A stretch of DNA of 64,000 nucleotides, taken from positions 3,534,001 through 3,598,000 of the forward strand of contig JACTVC010000001.1 in assembly GCA_018417955.1 (NCBI GenBank). Direction: 5' to 3'. Under the pieces are notes generated by a model. The model was given only the letters and a program-made list of their open reading frames with translations, had not been told where the DNA came from and did no database searches. This document shows positions 1-9,176 of this stretch, piece by piece. Every line of letters begins with the position of its first letter. Positions within the stretch are counted from its first letter, which is position 1. The stretch is from Laccaria trichodermophora (taxonomy: Eukaryota; Basidiomycota; Agaricomycetes; Agaricales; Hydnangiaceae). The position numbers were made by a program, and so were the translations under genes.

Positions 1-305
1 GAATTCCTCTGGATTCCTCTGGAATTCCTCTGGAATTCCACTGGAATGACTCTATTCCTGCAGGATTCCCCTGGATTCCACTGGAATTCCTCTGGATTCC
101 TCTGGAATTCCTCTGGAATTCCACTGGAATGACTCTATTCCTGCAGGATTCCCCTGGAATTCCACTGGAATGACCCCATTCCTGCAGGATTCCTGCAGGA
201 ATAGGTGGGGCACTGTAAAGTACTGCGGAATCCTGTGGAATTCCTGGATTCCAGCCGGAATCAGTGGAATCTGGTAGGAATCAGTGGAGGAATGGAAAGT
301 ATTGG
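1..305. mobile_element. hAT-like GGAATTCC-rich element, right end (cut by window start)
   Basis: The segment is made of degenerate GGAATTCC/CTGGATTCC motifs in tandem units of roughly 80 bp (1-190). It ends with GGAATCAGTGGAGG followed by AATGGAAAGTATTGG (291-305), which is the inverted form of the terminus seen at 2757. An internal end-like motif (GGGGCACTGTAAAGTACTGC near 208-230) suggests one copy nested in another. The following sequence (306 on) is Gypsy pol, so the element appears to have inserted into that retrotransposon. The other end and the target-site duplication lie outside the window. Confidence 0.6.
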
Positions 306-1158
306 TGAAATGGGCTCATACCTTTACTAATTTAGTTGTCTCTGGCGCAATCTGGACCGAATAAGCTGCGCAGACGTGGCCATCCCCTGATCAACGAGTT
401 GCTCGTCGTTTCAGCTTTTGCAATTTCCAATGCTTCTTTGCCTTGAGCACTTTAGAGGTTATATCAGGATGTACACGTACCTTAAATGCGTGCCCGTCTT
501 CATTTAAAAAGGTGGAGGTTATGGAATTATGAACCTTCTTACTTTGTCCAGATTTGCCGAATAATAGGGTACTCTCGCCTGCTTCCCTGAGCAAGGAAAT
601 TGAGTATTGATCCGAGAAGTCGTTACCTAGTATAAAGGAAGCCGACATACCCTTTACTATGTATGCCTCGACTTTAATAAGGACCAGGCCTTCGTCGGTG
701 TTGAAATATAAGTCCAAAGTAACATATCCAGTGATAATGGCGTCTCCTGTGACTTGAATCAATTTTATTCGTTGCCCGGTGCGAATCTTCAGTTGTGAGG
801 TCATCTGGTTGATGGTTTTTTGCAAGATCAGAGTGATGTCAGATCCTGAGTCCACAATAATAGGTATCAGGGACGCCTTAGGGCTATTAAGACGTCCCAG
901 CATCTTGGTAGCACATGCTCCTAGGAAGGAACACCCTAATGGCCAAGCTAGGTGTCTTCGGAGCTCGATGATCGGTTTATTGGGATCGTCTTCCTGAACT
1001 TGGGAAACATACAACTTGCTATTGATTTCCTTAGAGAGTTTCCTGTGGGTTTTACAGTTGATAGGTGGTGGTAATGGGTGTTTAACGTATGATGAATTCA
1101 AGGAAGGTCCGTTTGAATAAGGGTTTAGAAGATTCCTGTGCCAAGATTCAGCCTTCAA
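306..1158 (-). pseudogene. Ty3/Gypsy retropepsin-like protease region (broken)
   Basis: A 255-codon open frame (391-1158, minus strand) carries the retroviral-type aspartic protease signature IIVDSGSDITLI near 820-855. The surrounding order (predicted gag and CCHC knuckle upstream on the same strand) fits Gag-Pol of a Ty3/Gypsy element. The frame ends in TGA at 391-393, but the same frame stays open toward 306 with residues (IAPETTKLVKV) typical of the linker that follows the protease in agaricomycete Gypsy polyproteins. Reverse transcriptase and integrase would lie beyond position 1, past the inserted hAT-like element. This is a decayed element, not a host gene. Confidence 0.75.
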
Positions 1159-1210
1159 ACATACTCGAGATGACTTGACTATACTTTCCCCCCCCAGCTT
1201 TGGCAGTTCT

Positions 1211-2748
1211 CTAGTAGCTGAGAGGGTTCCTAAAAATCCTCATCTTCCTTGTTGCTGAATCGTTCGTAGTAGGCGTCGTCGTATTTTCCTTGGGCTTTGC
1301 TGTCTTCAACGGTACTGTTGACCGCATTAGTTCTGGCGCGCTTTTCTCCTTTTCTAGCATGCTTGCAATCATTGTCCCAATGCTTCCCGCTTCTGCAGTG
1401 TCTACAAGGTCATGCACCCTTTTCCTCTGGCGTACCACGCAGTGAAACATTGGAATCGTCCTTAGGGAACAGAAGATTTTCTGTAGCTTTCAACCAGCCT
1501 ACTAAATTCACCTGAGCATTTCTAAATGGGCTGTAAGAGCTCCAGTTAGAATTTTCCTTTGAGTAATTTTGTATGCCTTGCTTACCATAAGGATTCTCTC
1601 CGCTTGACTTAATGAGAGAATCCTCGTGGAATTTAACTGTTTGTTGGAACTGTTCGAGGGATTGGAGTAAATGCGGCGTGATTACCGGCGTCCAATAAGA
1701 CGGGACACCCTCCATAATTTCGTTAATCAATTCACTGTCTGTGTAGTTGTAAACAAATTGTAGAAGCTCCAGTTTTCTGATGACATACTCACTGGGAGTT
1801 TCATGACTGTTCCTGGAATTGCGATAGGATGCGCGGTTTGCATGCGCCTTCTGTTTGTTGAGGAATGCGCGATTCATATAATATTCTCCTATGGCTGTTT
1901 GAAGCATATTCCAGTCCTTTTCGATTCTGTCACATGTCTTGATGCTCTGGCTGTAGTACCAGATCTCGGCTGACCCCATAAGATGAGTAGGCACGAGCAT
2001 ACCTCACTGTTTAAACACTATTTCAGATCATTTGGCTAGGCTATTTATCTTCAATAGCCAACGCCATAAGTTTTCCAGGTTGCCGTCCCACAAAGGTATA
2101 GCGTCAAGTTTAAGTTTTACATTGAATTGCGGTTCCAGCAGCAGTTTGTTAGTCGGGTGAGTCAAATCTCCTGGCGTAGTATCGAAGGGATTTTTCCATG
2201 GATTGCTTGGCATTAACAGTTTCCGAGGACCTCTACGGGGGCCATTGCTTCCTCCTCCACTGTCACTGTCATCACCATCAGAGCCTCCTGGATTGGCTCC
2301 ACCTTGTCGATGTACACATTGAACTTGATCAGCGGACTTCTGTGAATTAGAATTGACAGACTCGTCATCACCACTATGAGATCCATGTGCCATCCCTCTA
2401 ACTACCAGAGTCATTACGATGTTTGGTGTAATGCTGAATAATTCTTTGATAACATGCAATGAATTCGTTTGAGCTGGATGTCCGAATACCAAAGTGTTCA
2501 TGTTGGCTACAGGGTGTTTGAAGTGAGTCTTCCTATCCTTTCTGAGATGAACGGAGATGCTGTCAGGTTCACCCTCTAAAAATGCAGGTCGATGATCTCG
2601 CACCGTAGTTATAGTCGGGGGATTGATTACAGATTTTCTCGGGAATGTGGTTGATACACTAGTTCGTAGATCCTTCTTAATCCTTGAAAAGTCGTGATGT
2701 TCCACAAGATAGGCGAGGAAGTTCTCGACCTCTTGTTGATAACAGGCC
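1211..2748 (-). pseudogene. Ty3/Gypsy gag, central and C-terminal part with CCHC zinc knuckle (broken)
   Basis: The 196-codon frame at 1410-2000 resembles the retrotransposon gag core (GSAEIWYYSQ, then a helical region and SELINEIMEGVP). In the same frame, directly after a TGA at 1410-1412, there is a CX2CX4HX4C zinc knuckle (CRHCRSGKHWDNDC, about 1365-1407). Reading from 2748 down, the frame at 2028-2900 begins within an inserted element and becomes gag-like from ACYQQEVENF on. A frame change separates 2028 from 2000. The stop before the knuckle is best read as a decayed CGA codon; programmed readthrough is a less likely alternative. Confidence 0.75.
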
Positions 2749-3179
2749 CCTAATATCCAATACTTTCCATTCCTCCACTGATTCCTACCGGATTCCGCAG
2801 ATTCCGGCCGGAATCCAGGAATTCCGGCGGAATCCAGGAATTCCGGTGGAATCCGACCGGAATCCGCAGGAATCCAACTGGAATAGACAGAAAATCTCAT
2901 TATTTAGGTTATATTTCACTCTTCTATTTCAGACATACATTTTGGAACAGGGGAATTGATGAAAATACACTTTAAATGCAACTTAATGTGCACTTATCAA
3001 GACCTCCTGAATTACTTATGCAATGTAGTCAACCAATCTATTATTCTATTCTATGTTGATAACATAATCCTAAGAATTTCTTATCACACTTAGATTTGAA
3101 CAGAGAAAATTGTAGTATATTATATTCATTAGAGCTACATAAATCTATTCTACAACATTGAGTGTTAAAGAACTACATA

Positions 3180-3420
3180 CTCTACTACATGAGGGGGGAG
3201 GGAGTGGTGGGGAGAGAGTGGTGGAGAGGAGAGATGGAGGGGGGATGGAGGGGAGGGAGTGATGAAGGGGGGAGGGAGCAATGGAGGGGGATGGAGGGGA
3301 GGGAGTGAGGGGGAGGGATGGAGAGAGGGGGGAGGGATGGAGAGAGGGAACAGGGGGGAGGGAAAAGGAAGGGGAGAGGGAAAGGAAGAGGGAGGGATAG
3401 GGAAGAGGGTGGGCCGTCAT
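3180..3420. repeat. Purine-rich GGGAGG/GGAGAG microsatellite-like tract
   Basis: About 240 bp of almost pure G and A on the plus strand inside the hAT-like element. The sister element at 36980-38639 has the complementary CCCTCT-rich tract (about 38010-38390), so this is a conserved part of the family, not a chance expansion. Confidence 0.85.
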
Positions 3421-4070
3421 CCGTTGACGTGCTCGTCGTCCGCTAACGTGCTCGTCGTCTGTTGACGTCGTCGTCGTCCATTGACGTGGGCGTCCGTTGA
3501 CGCGGTCGTCGTCCGTTGACGTGGTGGTGGTGTCGTCGTGGGCGTGTCGTTTGTTGGCGTGGCCCTCCGTTGATGTGGTGAGGCGTGTCGTCGTCCGTGG
3601 GCGTGGTCGTGGTGGTCGTGCGTTGACGTGGTTGTCCCTCGTCGTGTGCCTGGTGTTAGCAATCTGGGTGGGACGAGCTTGGGATGGGGGTTGCTCACCT
3701 AGGACGACGAACGACGACTTGCGTCGTTCGTCGTCTGGTTGCCACGTCGCTGATAGCGACGTGGCAACGTGTTGCCGCGCTCGTTTACTGGGGCTGGTGG
3801 CGTGGCGTTGGGGCGTCGTTTCCCGCGTCGTGGCCGTGATGTTGTGTTAGTGGGTAGGGGTCGTGGTGAGAACGACGACGGACGTCGTCGTTCTCTCGTC
3901 GTTCTCGTCGTCTTGTTGCCACGTCGCAACGTGTCGTCGTCGTTTACTGGTGACGTGGCGTTGAGGCGTGGTGGTCGATCGGTGGCTGGTGTGCGTGGTG
4001 GTGGCCGTTGGTGACGTGGTCATGTCGCAAGGTTGGTGGGCGTCGTGGACGATGGTGGTGGTGGTTGAGA
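3421..4070. repeat. GACGTGG / CGTCGT-rich degenerate minisatellite
   Basis: The stretch is built from short variants of GTTGACGTGG, GTCGTCGT and GACGACG, very CpG-rich compared with neighbouring sequence. It is internal to the hAT-like element and has a counterpart at 37270-37980 in the related element, in opposite orientation. Confidence 0.75.
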
Positions 4071-4095
4071 GAGAGAGGGTTGTTTGTTGATGACG

Positions 4096-4135
4096 CCCAA
4101 ATCAAGCGTCGGCGTTTGCCGACGCTTGATTTGGG
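4096..4135. repeat. Perfect 18-bp inverted repeat (hairpin), 4-nt loop
   Basis: CCCAAATCAAGCGTCGGC at 4096-4113 is followed by GTTT and the exact reverse complement at 4118-4135; pairing continues imperfectly outward. It lies near the right end of the hAT-like element. It could form a stable cruciform or hairpin; a function is not evident. Confidence 0.9.
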
Positions 4136-4356
4136 CATCAGGAATTCCGTTCCGTGTCATTCCGGGAGCATTCCTTCCGGGTGATTCCTGGAACGATTTC
4201 GGCGGAATTTGAATTCCATCAAAATTCCGCCGGAATGGTTTGATCAATTTGGCAGGGCCCTCTGCCAAATTTGATTCCTCCGGAATTCCGGGAATTGTCC
4301 GGATTCCGCCGGATTCCGGCAGGAATCAGTGGAGGACAATAAAGACCTCCTAATAT

Positions 4357-5154
4357 CTCAAAGTCATTGCCTGTCCAAAATTTGTCAGCCCTACCATTCA
4401 AGCCCCACTTCAGTAAAGAAGGGATCCCTTCCCTGCTGACTATCAGGTTTTCCTCTGCCTCATTCCTACGTGATTTGAGTCGTTGATTTAGACTTACTAG
4501 AATGATTTTCTGTAAGGCAAACCTGGCTTGATTAGTTCCGTTGTTGAAATAATATAACAAAAGTTCCTTCAAAATTTCCATCTCTTCTTTAAATAGGTCC
4601 TTCTGACCTTTACACGTTACGACCTTCCCATAGGAACTGTAAATAGGTCATCATAGAGCTGCTTCCCCTAACTGCAGGGCTAGATGATGTCGTCCTGCCA
4701 AAGCGAAGATCTTTTCTGACCTGTCAAAACCAGTATCAGTGATAGTTTCCCCAAATGAGGAGAATGGCATACATGCGGGGAAGTCCACCAAGATTTCTTT
4801 GTACAATCCTCAATCAGGTAACTCTTCAGGGGCAAACGGGGCCCCTAGTTCAACGAGATCCTCGATATCAGGGTACTCAGGTTCGAGTGTTGTCGGAATA
4901 GGCGTTTGTTGATCTTGCTCTTGTTCTTGAGCCGTCTGAAAAGAAGATACTTCAGGAATATCTAATTCCTCAGGTATATCCGGCGTACCTGGCATAAACA
5001 CGTTTTGTGTATTAGTTTCTAGAATTGTCTCTCTTCCGTGAGGCGTGTTTGTTGTTCCAGGAAGGGGATTGACTGATGTGCCTTTCGACATACCTGCTGA
5101 TTGGGAGTTGTTAGTTTTCCTACCAGAATTAGAGGATTTCTTTGTATTATTCAT
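4357..5154 (-). pseudogene. Ty3/Gypsy gag, N-terminal part (broken)
   Basis: The first gag frame starts at ATG 5154 and runs 114 codons as a polar, Ser/Thr/Pro/Glu-rich leader, ending in TGA at about 4810. The same region continues with frame changes through 4357 (MEILKELLLYYFNNGTNQ then FWTGNDFEILG), where the hAT-like insert interrupts it. Several stops and at least one frameshift make it non-functional. Position after the LTR and leader, and before the gag core on the same strand, supports the assignment. Confidence 0.65.
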
Positions 5155-5430
5155 GAAGCCATTTGTGGAAGTATTTGGAATTCGGATACGGATGAGTGGT
5201 TGCGGATGTATTTGAAATTCGGGTAAGGATGAGCGGTTGCGGAAGTATTTGAAATTCAGGTAAGTGATCGGAGAGTGATCGGATGAGTGATTGGATTGTA
5301 ACCTGTGTAGTGTGGGCGCAATGTGTTCCGTCTGTTAACGGAAGTGTTTGTATACTCCAAAGATCTTAAGATCTGATGGTTGTAAGGATACCAACATGAA
5401 CATAGAGAAAGTTCCCAGTGTGTCCACCAA
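5155..5430 (-). other. Gypsy 5' leader and putative primer-binding site
   Basis: This stretch sits between the gag start and the LTR. Right next to the LTR edge, the minus strand reads TTGGTGGACACACTGGG (about 5414-5430), where a primer-binding site is expected; I cannot say which tRNA it pairs with. Between 5165 and 5275 a roughly 50-bp unit containing GAAGTATTTGAAATTC is repeated about three times. No coding region is seen. Confidence 0.5.
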
Positions 5431-6142
5431 TGTTAGAGTTCATCAATTGCGTCAACTCTGAAGTTGGTGTATTCCTGCGAATACAAATAGGTCAGTTGAT
5501 AATAGTTAAGGTAGAACTTACATAAGATGAGAGTCAACAGATGAGGAGTTCTCTAGATAGCGATGGTCCTATAGCGTCTTGATATATGACAAAGACAGAG
5601 TGTGATCACAAAAGTTAGCGCTAGGCTTTAACTGTCTAGATCAAGTTTATTGATAGTGCAAGGCTTTACCAAATACAACTCAATGCTACATTACTTAGTC
5701 TTGTTCAAGATCTTAAGTCACACTATGTATTTGGGGGAAAAGTAGTAATGTCCATTCTAGCTTTACAGATACATTTATATATGTGCTACTAGTTCCAGAC
5801 TTCGCAGGAAGGCCACAGATCCTTCTGTGACGTTCTGGCTGTTTCTGCAAAGTACAAGTGTTCCCAAACCAAGAGTTATGACTCCTCTTTGTTTGGTTAA
5901 ATAATGCGAATGTTAGGATCTGCTACTGTTTGGTTACACCGTGTTTAGTCAAACAAGGTCAACCAGTCACGTCGCATAGTACCTAGTCAAACACAATAGA
6001 TTTGGGTATATATGTGTTACTTAGGGGACAATTGTGTGTACAATTGGAAATATATTTCTGTGCAAAGTGAGAAGGTAAGAACACTTGGAAGATCAAGGGG
6101 GAAAGATGAGAATGTAAGTAGATATACTAAGGTACCATAACA
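5431..6142 (-). mobile_element. Ty3/Gypsy long terminal repeat (5' LTR, 712 bp)
   Basis: The segment begins TGTTAGAG and ends CCATAACA, giving the TG...CA ends and a TGTTA/TAACA short inverted repeat. It is next to the leader of the minus-strand gag, and its outer edge at 6142/6143 falls exactly where a sister copy of a MITE (56440 region) continues without interruption (GTTTTGGTTGGTTATC). That defines the insertion boundary. The second LTR is outside the window, so identity and target duplication cannot be checked. Confidence 0.75.
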
Positions 6143-6264
6143 GTTTTGGTTGGTTATCTTCAGTCCAGTTAGGTTATTTTGGGTCTGGGAACAAACCCTA
6201 ATTGGTCTCGGTCTCGGTTAGAGCCCCTGGGCACCCAATAACCTAACCAGACTTTTAAACACTA
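6143..6264. mobile_element. hAT MITE, right part, cut by the Gypsy LTR
   Basis: The sequence matches the right third of the MITE at 55998-56571 (GTTGGTTATCTTCAGTCC onward) and ends AACACTA. The next bases (GTTCAGATGCAG) match the uninterrupted copy of the surrounding unit near 55525. The left part was separated by the Gypsy insertion. Confidence 0.7.
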
Positions 6265-7419
6265 GTTCAGATGCAGCGAAGAAACTGTTCCCTTTGAGGA
6301 TCAGACCTCTGGCACCGTGTAATCTGCTTGATGCCATTTCGTTCTTGCATTCTCTGGAGGAGATGGATGTGTTTTCGTTCACAAGAGCAGCTGGCCTGGG
6401 TGGGCCTCTTCAATCTGACCTCCAACGCACACTGCAACATCTTTGGAAAACCCTACATTCCCCCTTGCCCATCATGGATACATGTCCCTTACTATAACCT
6501 ACCAACACTTTCTCCTCATGATGGAACTGTGAAGTTCTTGACCTTGCAGCACACCAAGCCCAAGCCCTGGATGCCATGGACACCTCAGACCATGCCAGAG
6601 GGCACCCCAGCATCCTTCCTGAACCTGCATCCCTCTTCTTTCCTGTATTCACAACCAACTCTGCCTCTTCCTCCCCCATGCATTACACCAGCTCTAGCAC
6701 TCCAACATACACAACTGGACCAACACCTCAAGCCTCTAGCAAGCAGTCTACCTTAATTCCTGGTGGCTACTTCACAGGAAGATCAGTCAATGGCCTCATG
6801 CACATGCCCAATCCATCAGCAATGTTCCTCCACCCAGGATTCATCATATCTCCTTGCAATTCTGGGACACATCGCCCCTCCACTACTGCCTCTACCACCA
6901 TCCACAGAAATGGAAGCAGAAGGGCATCTAGGGCCCATTTGACACCCAAATGACACTTCAGACACCAGCATGCCCCTCATTCCTGCCTATATCCACCATA
7001 CCTCCCTCTCCCATGTCCCTTGGGGTCAGCCCAAGTGTCGAAATCCGCAGAGAGAGGCAGCGAGATACCACATATGCCTGGCCCATACATACCCAGTGTA
7101 TTTAGTGAACAGCAGAGGATGTCAAATAAACTGCAGGGCGCTGCGGCAGGTGGGGGAATATTGTTGTTTCTGACAGTTTGCTCCTGTTGGAAGTTGGAGG
7201 GATGGGAATGGGAAGGGGGAGCATTGTTGGTTTTGTGTTTGAGGTTGGGGAAGATATACCCTTTAGGTGTGCTCCTGTTGCATAATTTTGTGTTTAACCA
7301 GAGTGGGCAGCTGAGGACTGGAGAGCAAAGATTGGGGAAGGGGATAAAGGAGGAGGGGTGGTGGATTGCCAAGGAAGATGGGGTTTTGGCTATGGATAGT
7401 TGGGTGCAGGTTGGGTAAG

Positions 7420-8000
7420 TGGATTTGTAGTGCTTGGAAGTCCAGTCTCAAGACTGCAAAAAGACCACATCTGGACCAGACCAAGACTGCAAAAGACCAG
7501 ACCTGCAGTCTTGGTCTTGCAGATTTGAGATTACAAGACCGCAAAAAGACCGGTCTTTTGTACCTACATAATAATCCTTCAAAACGCACCTAAAATCATA
7601 TATTTTGGCCAAAAATTGACAAAGATACATATAAAATAGTAAAACATTTCGTGAAAAGAGTAGATGTACCTTAGTATTTTTGTAGATACATCAATTCTCA
7701 ATGTAATTTAACGTTCTTGCACTTGTTTAGAAGCTACGAAGAATCTCTATAAATCTACCAACTCACAATTGCAAATATTATTGCATATTCAGGATAAAGA
7801 CCAGTCTTGAACTGGTTGTAACTAGTTTGGACCAAGACTGGTCCAAAGACTGAAAAAGACTGCAGTCTTGGTCTTTTCTGGTCCTGGTCTGGTCTTTTGA
7901 GGTTTTAGGAATTGTGTGGACCAGTCTAGGTCTCAGTCTTTTCATTTTGGGCCAAAAAACTGGACTGGACTGGACTGGACTTTCAAGCACTATGGATTTG
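7420..8000. mobile_element. Non-autonomous hAT MITE (7428-7992), TSD TGGATTTG
   Basis: TGGATTTG at 7420-7427 and 7993-8000 flanks a 565-bp insert. Its ends are TAGTGCTTGGAAGTCCAGTC and the reverse complement of TAGTGCTTGAAAGTCCAGTC (19 of 20 identical). The empty site is visible in copy 3 of gene X (GTAAGTGGATTTGAGATTG at 57412-57430). 8-bp duplication and TAGTG-type ends indicate the hAT superfamily. No transposase inside; the interior has many direct copies of CCAGTCT/AAGACTG-like motifs. Confidence 0.92.
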
Positions 8001-8239
8001 AGATTGTGTTCAGAGAATTGCTGATTTTTATGGATGTTGCAGCCCACTTCAGCCCTTGTCATGCCACAATTTGAGGAGGGATTTTGCTCACCTGGCGTAC
8101 CCCTGATTGATGCACTAACCCTAATGGATGTGGAGAATGGGTTTGCAATGAACCTGAGGCAAATTTTCGGGATTGAAGTGATATATCATGCTGCTGATGA
8201 ATGGTTTACCCAGTCAATATCTAGAGGATGACTAATATG

Positions 8240-8671
8240 TCCTAGAATTTTGTTACTTATCAAGTTGCAAGCTGCATGACCACACAAATTGTATCAGATT
8301 CATGTTATCCCTTTCCACCTCAAAGAAGTGGCTTCAATTGCAGACTATGGCATTCACTATCACTTTCATGTGGGGTGACTTCTTGTCATCACCACCAATG
8401 ACGTCATCCGCCCATGCCACAGACAAACGAACCAAAGTGACCAGGAGAATTGGCCGAAACTTGAGAAGGTTCTGAGTAACAAGTTCTTGGGAACACCAGA
8501 CCAAACGAACAAGGAGTAGCTCGAGAATTTGAAAAGGCAGTGCATATAGGCAACCGAACTGATAAATTCAAGGCTATGTGACCCTCTGACCCTCTAAGCT
8601 GCGATATCAGGATCTGGAGGTGCTCGAGTTTCAGCATTCTCAGGATTTGGTTGATACGGAAATCAAGCAAT
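8240..8671. other. 3' part of the X segment
   Basis: Spacer-like sequence with the decayed last block of gene X (8440-8600) and no other gene. It runs unbroken into the TRIM insertion site at 8671/8672; the equivalent uninterrupted sequence is at 57660-58110. Confidence 0.5.
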
Positions 8672-8891
8672 TGTAAGATGGCCATATGCACCGCAATGCA
8701 ACCACTACACCAAAAGGTCATATAACTGAAAGATTACTCTTTCACCTACCAGTGCATATATAAGGTAGTGTAGACAGCTGTATTATCTAATACAGCCTTA
8801 CACCCTCCCCCACTCTATAACATCAACTGGGACCTTCTGATATCTAGTTGTCATGGGGAGTTACCATATAGGTGACCCCAGGGGATCACAC

Positions 8892-9132
8892 TGTTGAATC
8901 TAAACCCTAGATGATAATGTAAGAGGCTAGGTACTGTGAGTGACAACGTTGTAAGTAAAAGATAAAGTGGCTCACCTCAGTCTCGGTATAACAGACTGAG
9001 GTGCCCTGGTGCTACTGTGTCTCTATATAAGCTACGTAGGATAAAGAGCCACTGATGTAAGTAGTAGATAAAGGAAAAGAGAAATAAAGAAAATAGTAAC
9101 CACGTGTTCACGGTGTCGTGATAATCACAACA
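8892..9132 (-). repeat. Copia 3' LTR
   Basis: Begins TGTTGAATCTAAACC and ends ATAATCACAACA on the plus strand. The adjoining plus-strand sequence CTCCTCCTCACC (9133-9144) is, on the coding strand, a purine-rich GGTGAGGAGGAG immediately before the LTR, as expected for the polypurine tract. Confidence 0.92.
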
Positions 9133-9176
9133 CTCCTCCTCACCATGAACACTCCTCCTTGAATGGAATCTTGGTT

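Larger units (their letters stand above)
2749..4356. mobile_element. Non-autonomous hAT-like element (2757-4348) with 8-bp target-site duplication
   Basis: The direct repeat CCTAATAT occurs at 2749-2756 and 4349-4356 and brackets a 1,592-bp insert. The ends are inverted: CCTCCACTGATTCC at the left and GGAATCAGTGGAGG at the right, with imperfect outer 15-17 bp. Removing the insert plus one repeat joins the two halves of Gypsy gag in one frame (minus strand DFEILG then ACYQQEV). An 8-bp duplication fits hAT-type integration. No transposase is visible inside. The interior consists of a GGGAGG purine tract (about 3187-3420), a GACGTGG/CGTCGT-rich tract (about 3420-4070) and a hairpin. Open frames across these tracts are low-complexity and not credible genes. 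Confidence 0.8.
6265..8671 (+). pseudogene. Unrecognised gene X, copy 1 (decayed, MITE in intron)
   Basis: I do not recognise this gene. It is defined by homology to 40870-42490 and 55480-58130. Shared peptide blocks on the plus strand are a Pro-rich part (KPKPWMPWTPQT near 6560), a part around 7200-7415 ending AMDSWVQVG, and FEEGFCSPGVPLIDALTL near 8065. Between the last two blocks the sequence GTAAGT...TTGCAG looks like an intron; in this copy it holds the MITE 7428-7992. A further block (WPKLEKVLSNKF, near 8450) follows. Stops and frameshifts break the frame. Compared with the copy at 41 kb it is CpG-poor. The coding strand is inferred from the intron-like signals and block conservation. 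Confidence 0.4.

Noticed and set aside
1410..1412. TGA between gag core and zinc knuckle as programmed stop-codon readthrough
   Set aside because: Many other stops of the same kind occur in unrelated elements of this window, so mutation of CGA is simpler. Intact relatives would decide.
3145..3420. Ser/Pro-rich minus-strand frame and Gly/Glu-rich plus-strand frame
   Set aside because: Both are translations of a GGGAGG microsatellite in the hAT-like element.
6767..6949. Minus-strand frame LDALLLPFL...RNIADGLG as the coding strand of gene X
   Set aside because: It is open in several copies, but so is the plus strand, and the intron-like GTAAGT...TTGCAG signals are on the plus strand. Left undecided and not listed as a separate gene.
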